Below are positions 56,850 to 64,000 of a DNA stretch of 64,000 nt, one piece after another. The stretch is from Trichobilharzia szidati (Eukaryota; Platyhelminthes; Trematoda; Strigeidida; Schistosomatidae). A model generated the notes under the pieces. It saw only the letters and a program-made list of their open reading frames with translations, was not told the DNA's origin and ran no database searches. The stretch lies in contig OX235271.1 in the NCBI GenBank assembly GCA_944472155.2, positions 106,777,256 through 106,841,255 on the forward strand. Direction: 5' to 3'. Every line of letters begins with the position of its first letter. Within the stretch, counting starts at the first letter, position 1. The position numbers and the translations under genes are program-made.

Positions 56850-59345
56850 CCACTATGGATAAGATTTTATTTTGATAAATCACACAGTGTTATACAGTAA
56901 TATTAAGTGATGACGTTTCAAGCACAAATTATTACTGCTCATAATCCATATCAACTTACTCACTCAACTTACTCCTTCATTTACACACATGTGTGGAATC
57001 GATTAGATATTGGAATAAAATATCCCTTATCGTAGCAGACATATTTATGGACATTTAGGAAAATAGTGCTCTTAATACATTTAAGCCTACTCCAAAAATA
57101 TGGTGGAAATATGTGGATGACGCTTTCACAGTGTTAAAAACAGAACATATCTATAGCTTCTTGACACATATAAACTCACTAGTAGAGGGAATAAAATTCA
57201 CATTTGAATCAGAAAATGCACAGGTAGAATTAGCTATGATGTTAGTTTGTAAAATAAACAGAAGATAAACTGCACACTAGTGTTTATAAAAAACCAACAC
57301 ATTCTAATAGATATTTAGACTTTAATTCATCTCATCCGTTGTCTGTAAAGGCTGGATTAATTAAGTGTCTAACAAACCGAGCGATAGTACTAAGTAGCAC
57401 AAGAAAAGACCTAGAGGATTAAATGAAACAGATAGAAGAAGAAGTGTTGGTGCTTAATAACTATCCTTTAAAATTTATTAAGAGGATCATAAAGGTCGAA
57501 AGCAAAATCACAATAATGGTGAAACTAATAATGATAACATAAATAAGGGAGAATAATAATATAATATTATAATAATAATCACTTTATTCCACAACAATAA
57601 CAATTTACAGCATGGAATTTTCAGCGTTTCATTTTACATATTGCATTGGTTTAGCTCTTTTTATAATTATATAAATGTATGAAATGTAAAAAATATTGAT
57701 AATTAATAGGAAAGAATAAACCCCCCCTTCCAAAAAAATCACACCATTTCTAGGTCACAGTGAATAATAAATAAATAATATAACAAATAACACATGCAAT
57801 AATATGCATCATTACATTTTATAGTTTAGTTAATGATTTAAAAGTTGTAAAAGTTCTTTTCTGATATTCGTCTCTTCACACACTACTCGTGCCAAATATG
57901 GTACGGTCAAACTTTTATATTTTGTAGTACGAGCATAAATGTTTATGAAATTTCTTCTGGTCTTACCTGAAGAGATACAAGGAAACAAATGTGAATAAAG
58001 AGGATGTTCACTATTAGACAAAATAACTTTAGCTAAGTGTTTACAAGAATTCATGTGCCTATTGACAACAGTGTCGGTTAGTTGAGTCAAAGGGATAGCA
58101 CTGACCCTACTTACAGCCCTCAATGTCCTTCGTAGTATTATATGGTCTTTCTTGAGTAGTCCAGGGAAGAATAATGGGGAACAATAAAGAATAATGGGCA
58201 AAACACATGAATTAGTAAATTGTATGAGGTGACATTGGGTTATACCTGAGTGCCTCAACTTCTTTATGTAATAAGTCAGACAGAAAATCTTTTTAGAAAC
58301 TATAAGAATATGAGATGACCAGCAAAGGTTTGAAGAGAAACTAATGCCAAGATAAGAAACACTTGACTTACTCTCTATCATGTTACCATCAATATTACAA
58401 CAATCACGAGATTGGATCAATCCATGCATGTCTTTTTCACTTCTCAAGCTGAAATGCAAGGCATCTACCATATAAGGAGGGGACATCTGTGACCCCACGT
58501 AGGATTCTCAATCAAGCAGGAATCAGAGTGGCATTTAAACCTACAAACTCACTCATGGACGAGCTCTGTAGGCTGAAGGACCCGGTGGACCAAATTAAAC
58601 AAAATAATATAATTTACGAAACACCTTGCAATCATTGTGAGGTAAGTCAACTACATAGGTCAAACTAGTAGATCAGGAGTAGTAAGATTATCAGAACATA
58701 AGAATTTAGCTAGAATTAGAATGATTGATCCCACGAAGATAAGAAATTTAGAAAAACACTCAGCAATTGCATTTCACACATTAAGACACACTCACACAGT
58801 AGGGTGGGAGAGGGTTAAAATTCTTAAAGTAATAAGGGTAGGTGGAGAGAGAGGTTGATTACTGAATCCTTGTTCATCGAGTCTACACTCGTCACATGCA
58901 ACAGAAATGACTCAATGCAAATACCAGAAATATGGAAGATATTATTACCACCAGTCAAATCAGAGGGAGACAATAAAATAATCTTAAACTTTTATTTCAA
59001 TCCAAGTACATCATAACATTCTAACAAGTTACTTAATATGACTAAAAAAAGCACTCGTCTTATTTCCAATCCTATTGTCATTGATCAATAACACTCATAT
59101 CAGTAATTCTGAATGTACATTATGCTATACTGATTTTTATTCCAATGTCTAATGGATTCCACACATGTATATAAATGACAGAAAAAAGTTATGTGAGTAA
59201 CTTGATATGGATTATGAGCAGTAATAATTTGTGCTCGAAACGTCATCAGTTAAAATTATTGTATAACACTGTGTGATTTATCAAAATAAAATCTTATCCA
59301 TAATGGAGTTATACTCTACCACAGTGCCCAAGTTTTATCCTTATA
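56850..59345 (+). mobile_element. PLE (subfamily 1) with inverted ends and nested LINE, unit 2
   Basis: Counterpart of 31243-33748: inverted terminal segments 56850-57025 and 59150-59320; KIWWKYVDDAFTVLKTEHIY at 57090; GIY-YIG start NIIYETPCNHCE at 58605-58640; terminus hairpin near 59215. Left target repeat has lost one ATAGAA unit; right one is ATAGAAATAGAAACG. Confidence 0.85.
57545..58470 (-). mobile_element. CR1-like LINE 3' fragment nested in PLE, unit 2
   Basis: Counterpart of 31957-32872, with frame 58470-57830 still open to ELLQLLNH. Substitutions relative to unit 1 include SRDCCNIDG for SHDFCNIDG. At the 5' joint unit 1 has six or seven bases more (TAATGTA on minus) than this copy. 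Confidence 0.85.
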
Positions 59346-59363
59346 TCTATAGAAATAGAAACG

Positions 59364-60337
59364 GTTGCATAAATTCAAGTTGGAATAAGCACCTAATTTC
59401 AAGTTAATCAACCGAACTTACTTTGCACTACAGGAGACAGTTGCGCGTGTTTCAAATATCAACGCAAATTGTAATAATGCAGTCAGCAATTGTAATTCAG
59501 CTTTTTTAATTGATCAGACTAATTCTGACTAACTGAAATCAATCTGATTTGTTGAACCACCTTTTGGCCTGTTGACCTATTGGCCTGTAAATTTCTCCAC
59601 CAATAAAACGCTACAAAATATAAAATATAAGTGAAAGAATTTATCCTATTCACCACATGAATACCGCATCACATGCTACATTCTACATACATTATGCAAT
59701 CGCCTCAATTATCGATCAATTTGAACGTGATTCAACCGTAAATTTACTCCTCTTCAAAGTGATCACCACTCAAAATGAAAAAATATATAACTTGATGAAT
59801 GACGTAACACTCTCCTATCTGTTTGATAAAATATTACAAGAAGATTGTCTAATGTCGCTGAGTGAGACAGTTAGTCAGTCAGTCAATCAATAAGGCTAGT
59901 CACATAAAAATATGTGATTGTTGATGAACTAGCATTTGGACAGAATTATTTGAATGGATTTCAATGGTCTAGTGACATATTGTACGCCACCAGTAGCCCC
60001 ATCATGTTAGTGTTGACAAAGACACACAAACACAGACAAACGGAATCACTGGGACACACACTCATGCATAATGAATGATTCATATTTTCTTTTGAGGTGT
60101 TAACTCACTTCCATATGATGCACATAGAATTGCAATGCAGTCAATAATTGGAGAATGGTTATTCACAGTCTGCTCTCACAAAATTCGTAATAGAAATGCA
60201 TTTTCGTTGTTTAATGCTTGTGCTGAACCACCAGCTATTATTCACCAGGCAGTCATCCTCGTCCTCTCATGGAATAAAGCATACCATTAGTCCATTTTAA
60301 GACAGAATATGTAATTTCATAATTTTAACATTCTGGA
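59364..60337. other. Gene-free part of block C, unit 2
   Basis: Counterpart of 33764-34735. Frame 59657-59893 is unsupported. Confidence 0.45.
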
Positions 60338-61000
60338 TAGTGAATAAAAAGACAGGTGCAGCGAAGAAAATTTTCTTTTCGACGAAGTCATCATCTAGGC
60401 TGTACATTCGTGTATTTATATCAAATGGATGGGAAAGTTCCAGAACAATTTCTGGTTAGGGGTTAAATTAATAAAAATTACAATTAGGAATTAGAATGCC
60501 ATAATAAACAGGGGGATGGGTAAAACTCAAACAAAGTAGCATAATAACTAAGAAAATTGACATTGTGCAATTGGGGTTAGAAATGTAAAAATAACAAAAT
60601 ATACAGGATGTTTGGATAAGAAACTAGTGTGATGAATAATTGTTTATGCAATCAGGGATTAAATATGTAGAAATAATAAAATGACAAAATAAACAGGAAG
60701 TGTGGATATGAAAATATGGTAGGGTAGACAGGGATTAAGAAAACTTAAAATAACATGAATAAACAGGAAGTTTAGATAAGAAAGGCGATGGGATGGTCAT
60801 TATTAAAAAATTTACCTGTTTACGATGGCCATGGCAGGGACAGGGGTTGGATGTATTTCTTTTGGATACAAAGGGTGGGTTTGAGTTTTTGGATAGCTAA
60901 CGCCTCAGCTATGCCCAAATGTCTTGACTTCACTCCCTTTGAGAGGTTTGATTGAATTTTGTATATTACTTTGAAGGACTTTTCGAAAGGCGCTAAGGTT
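60338..61000 (-). pseudogene. PLE (subfamily 2) C-terminus and 3' region
   Basis: Minus strand: FEKSFKVIYKIQSNLSKGVK and EALAIQKLKPTLCIQKKYIQ then PLSLPWPS with a stop at 60820, followed by a 3' region to 60338 containing GATGACTTCGTCG and TTTTCTTCGCTGC. Found only in unit 2. The upstream part of the same minus frame (to 61386) is a chance reading through the + strand subfamily 1 relic. Confidence 0.75.
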
Positions 61001-61440
61001 AGAGTGATCAACCTCGTGAAGATAAGAAATTTAGGGAAAAGCTCGGTAGTTCCACTGCATGCATTAACACACAACCACACAATAGGGTGGAACAGATTCA
61101 AAGTTGTAAAAAGTAATAAAGGCAGGTCAAGAGACAGGTTGAATACTGAATCTTTGTTCATAGAATAATCTTTAACCAACACATGCAGTAGGAATGACTC
61201 ATCACTCAAACCAGAAATATGAAAAATATTAATACCAGCAAAATCAAGCGATGAGAAATAGTGGAACCAATAGAAACGAAGTTGGAGAGGTTGTGTGATT
61301 AACTTGATATGATTATTAGCACTAATAATTTGTGCTCGAAACGTTATGAGTAAATATAACTGTATAACACTGTGTAATTTTATCAAAATAAATTTTATTC
61401 ATAATGGAATCGTCCTTTACCACAGTGCTCAAGTATTATC
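60965..61440 (+). pseudogene. PLE (subfamily 1) 3' end, unit 2
   Basis: Counterpart of 36970-37440: VINLVKIRNLGKSSVVPLHA, LTHNHTIGWNRFKVVKSN, then the terminus with hairpin AGCAC/GTGCT and GAAAC near 61320-61345. Confidence 0.8.
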
Positions 61441-61489
61441 CTAATATGCTAACCGCATATTTGTTTTTCAAATAAACAGTCGCATAAGA

Positions 61490-61830
61490 CAATCAAAAAG
61501 TGAACAAAGTCACACCTCACTTCTGAATGCATTTGACAATTAAAAGGTGCATTTAGAAAGGAATACACTGAAAGTACAAAGAGAATGGTCACTGTCCGCA
61601 ACAAGAAGCATATAACAAAGAACTTGAGACAAAATAACTCAAAGGCATTAAACAGTGCGTTTGCACCCCATCTATCGAATAATGGTCATATTGCAGATAA
61701 TCCGAATACATTCAAAATACTCAACAGACAAAAGAAGCCTCGCTTGCTTCATGTTATTGAAACAGTTGTCACAAACTGCTAAAACCGTATCTGTGTCTGC
61801 AGGAATAGTCATTAGTAAACCTTGTACTAT
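61490..61830 (+). pseudogene. PLE GIY-YIG C-terminal relic, unit 2
   Basis: Counterpart of 37480-37800: ALNSAFAPHLSNNGHIADNP, NTFKILNRQKKPRLLHVIET. Upstream part shifted in frame by small deletions near 61520. Confidence 0.5.
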
Positions 61831-62250
61831 TAACAATAGCAACATTATTTTGCACAAAAACGTTTACACGATGAATATTATTTCCTCTTCATTTAAGCTC
61901 TTCAAGTAAAATAACTATCTGTGGTACATCATGTGACGCACTGCCGTTTGATCAAAAGTTTTGATCCCTTATAAAAATTTTTCCTTCACCTCCGAGAAAT
62001 GAACATCAGTGGTTTGAAAGCCAAATGAAAATGTGTGTGAGTGTATTTTGCGACATAATTAAACGGTTAAAATAATCAGAATTAGAGAGAATATGACGCG
62101 CCGTGTGTTGAGTAGCAGTTTAGGTAGCCCATTGATTCAAGCATACTGCTGTATTCTTACTTAAAAAAACAAAGTTATGCCATATTTAACGCACTATGCA
62201 TTCTCCTACATGTTCTGTCCCGTTTCTAAAACTTCATTATTTCAAGTGTT
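61831..62250. other. Gene-free part of block D, unit 2
   Basis: Counterpart of 37801-38261. Nothing recognised. Confidence 0.45.
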
Positions 62251-62543
62251 GGTTCGTAGGGGTTTGATTCGTTACAGAAATTCATCATGGGCTGACATTA
62301 GTTAGAGAACCATTGGAAAACCTGGGATTACTGGACAGCTGTTTCGTCCTAATTTGAGGCCCTTCATCAGTACGCACCCACCGCTAGGGTTCGAACTCAA
62401 GGCCTTCTGGTTACAAGGCGAGCTCGCAGACCATAAGCCACTGGGACCCGTTCCAATGGCCAGTTCATGAATTCCATCTTCAGCCAATTCACAACATAGC
62501 GCGACCACTAGCCAATGTCTTCGGTAAGTATTTGTCATCACAC
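62251..62543 (-). mobile_element. SM-alpha-like hammerhead SINE, unit 2 block D
   Basis: Same insertion as 38262-38557. CTGATGA (62370-62364) and GAAAC (62345-62341) intact; between them AGGGCCTCAAATTAGGAC, with CCT/AGG pairing only. Confidence 0.88.
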
Positions 62544-62944
62544 TCGACCTGCTGCACCCTACTGGTCACGATGTCCCACTAGAACCCCAAGTAACTAACT
62601 ACCTGAATAGGGCCAGTCGCTAGTGAGCTGTATATCATTCATCTTGCTCTTTCTTTTTCTATTTTGTATCTATCTGTAGTTAAATAACCTATCGAGATAC
62701 CCTTTCCAGTTAAACTTTGTTTACACCAAAAAATTTTAATTCAACCTTTTTTCTGCGATATTCATCTAATCATCCTATAAATAGTCAATTCCTTTGTGTT
62801 TTAATGACTTCATAACTTACATCGTTCCGCACTGATGTTACTTATAGCTCCTGTCAACTACTCCTTGCCATTTAGCAAAAGTTTGTTCCCACGTTTTTGC
62901 GATAGATTATAGACACCTGAGAATAATTCTCTGAATGATAAAAA

Positions 62945-63145
62945 ATGAACACATTCTGTCCCTTTGCATTTGTCCTTCTTGTTGTGTTTAAGTTTACTAC
63001 TTATAATTTGAAAACACCGCGCAACTGTCACACAAATATCAATTTTTGTGAGTTGGTCAAAGTTGTTTCAAATAAGCCTAACTTTATAGTACACGTGAAT
63101 AGTCTACACTTCATTTATCACAGTCAAAACGTTGTACAAAAGTAG
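62945..63145 (+). CDS. Putative small secreted peptide, unit 2 (uncertain)
   Basis: Counterpart of 38960-39160: 66 codons, hydrophobic N-terminus (MNTFCPFAFVLLVVFKFTTY), stop TAG at 63143-63145 and AATAAA at 63161-63166. Not recognised. It has three Cys against one in unit 1. May be chance. Confidence 0.25.
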   Translation: MNTFCPFAFVLLVVFKFTTYNLKTPRNCHTNINFCELVKVVSNKPNFIVHVNSLHFIYHSQNVVQK

Positions 63146-63459
63146 TAAAAATATCGATAAAATAAAGAGTCATTCTTTTATTACGTGTCCATTAGGAGAA
63201 TTAGAGGATTTTCGTGAGAAAACATAATGCCTCAAAATACCGTCATTTCGCTATCAACAAAGTATTTTCTGTCTACAATTATTTATGTGACAAATAAGCC
63301 ACAAGACATAAATTAGTTTTCAAAAAATTGGATATTAGGATGTTGAGTATAAACAAAACTTCAGTTTGCAGACTGATGTCGGTTTGTGATGAAATTTAAC
63401 TTGGAACTAATTTTATCTTCTCGCTAAAGTGAATTCAACTTGTACCCTATTGTTTGACT

Positions 63460-63692
63460 ATTTGTTTCCTTCACGTTTCCCAGTGGAACATAGGGCTTCA
63501 AGCTAGAGGCTTGAAGTTTCTGTAGCAGTGTTTATTTTTACAGGATGGGGTTGCTAGCCTCATGCCCAACCTTTCCTCTTCACCAGTATTATTTCTGCCT
63601 TAGCGAGGTAAAGGAGTGCGTCGGTAGCCGGGGATCGAACCCTGGACCATGTGCATGGTCGGCGAGCGTCCTAACCGCTATGCTACCGACGC
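63460..63692 (-). mobile_element. tRNA-headed SINE, tail variant B, unit 2 block D
   Basis: Same insertion as 39478-39707, flanked by ATTGTTTGACT (63449-63459) and a mutated ACTGTTTCACT (63693-63703). Confidence 0.88.
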
Positions 63693-63703
63693 ACTGTTTC
63701 ACT

Positions 63704-64000
63704 AAAAACTGTTTTTTTACAGAATTAAATAGTAATCAGCCCTTTAGAAAAATTTATCACATTAGGCTGAAACAGGTTCTTGGTAGTTACGAATTCTCAA
63801 TAAATTGTTAACTTTATACAGAAAGTTGATTCGTAACGGTTCACTTTGCAACAGACCACTGTCATCTCATGCCTAATCTGCTTGTCTTCCATTTTTTTTC
63901 AAATGCATTAGGGTAATGATACACTAACTGAATAATCTTACATTTCACTAACAAATAGATGTGCGTATTCTTATCTTCATCCAAGCATAAATATAACTTT
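63704..64000. other. End of window in block D
   Basis: Homologous to 39719-40005. No gene. Confidence 0.5.

Larger units (their letters stand above)
40798..64000 (+). repeat. Segmental tandem duplication, unit 2 (incomplete)
   Basis: Second head-to-tail copy, beginning GAGTAACACAAAACTGTGC. It lacks the PLE at 16865 and the LINE at 28390, and has three segments not in unit 1: 45091-48216, 54612-56655, 60338-61000. Block correspondences are given for unit 1. It runs off the window end within block D. Confidence 0.9.

Noticed and set aside
60820..61386. 188-codon minus frame as one protein
   Set aside because: Only its last 55 or so residues (PLE subfamily 2) are coding; the rest is the reverse of a + strand PLE subfamily 1 relic.

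Overview
The window reads as nuclear DNA of a blood fluke (Schistosomatidae, probably Schistosoma or a close relative). The basis is its AT-rich, intron-like base composition and its repeat content: SM-alpha-type tRNA-derived SINEs carrying hammerhead ribozymes, Penelope-like elements (PLEs) with GIY-YIG endonucleases, RTE-clade LINEs and a CR1-like LINE. I see no rRNA gene, functional tRNA gene, CRISPR array or bacterial feature. Species cannot be fixed from the sequence alone.

Layout. Positions 1-16540 are single-copy, gene-poor DNA with decayed repeats: two foldback repeats (960-1320, 15105-15550), RTE relics (5335-6285, 8720-9975), a PLE reverse-transcriptase relic (10394-11385) and SINEs. 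From 16541 a unit of about 24.3 kb is present twice, head to tail: unit 1 is 16541-40797, unit 2 starts at 40798 and runs out of the window. Four blocks correspond: A (16541-21995 / 40798-45090), B (22003-28389 / 48217-54611), C (31033-34735 / 56656-60337) and D (36985-40797 / 61005-64000). The copies differ by a few percent and by large indels at the block joints. Unit 1 alone has a PLE insertion (16865-18113), a CR1-like LINE (28390-31030) and 34736-36980. Unit 2 alone has 45091-48216, 54612-56655 and 60338-61000.

The only host gene I can support is the 3' end of a KH-domain RNA-binding protein gene on the minus strand, resembling poly(rC)-binding protein / hnRNP K (third KH domain plus a Ser-rich tail). 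Unit 2 keeps three exons (55040 to 51336). Unit 1 keeps the last two (27580 to 25108); the exon with the KH3 GxxG loop is missing and the CR1-like LINE stands in its place. Splice sites and phases agree, so the exon model is firm; the 5' part of the gene lies outside the window or is lost.

Most of the rest is retroelement sediment from at least three PLE subfamilies, RTE and CR1-like LINEs, the hammerhead SINE, and a second tRNA-headed SINE that carries either an RTE-like or a CR1-like 3' tail. Nested insertions, target-site duplications and one empty site (41096-41108) let part of the insertion order be read directly. The features of most interest are the two-tailed SINE, a covarying hairpin in PLE termini, foldback repeats with hammerhead-like arms, and the exon loss in the duplicated KH gene.
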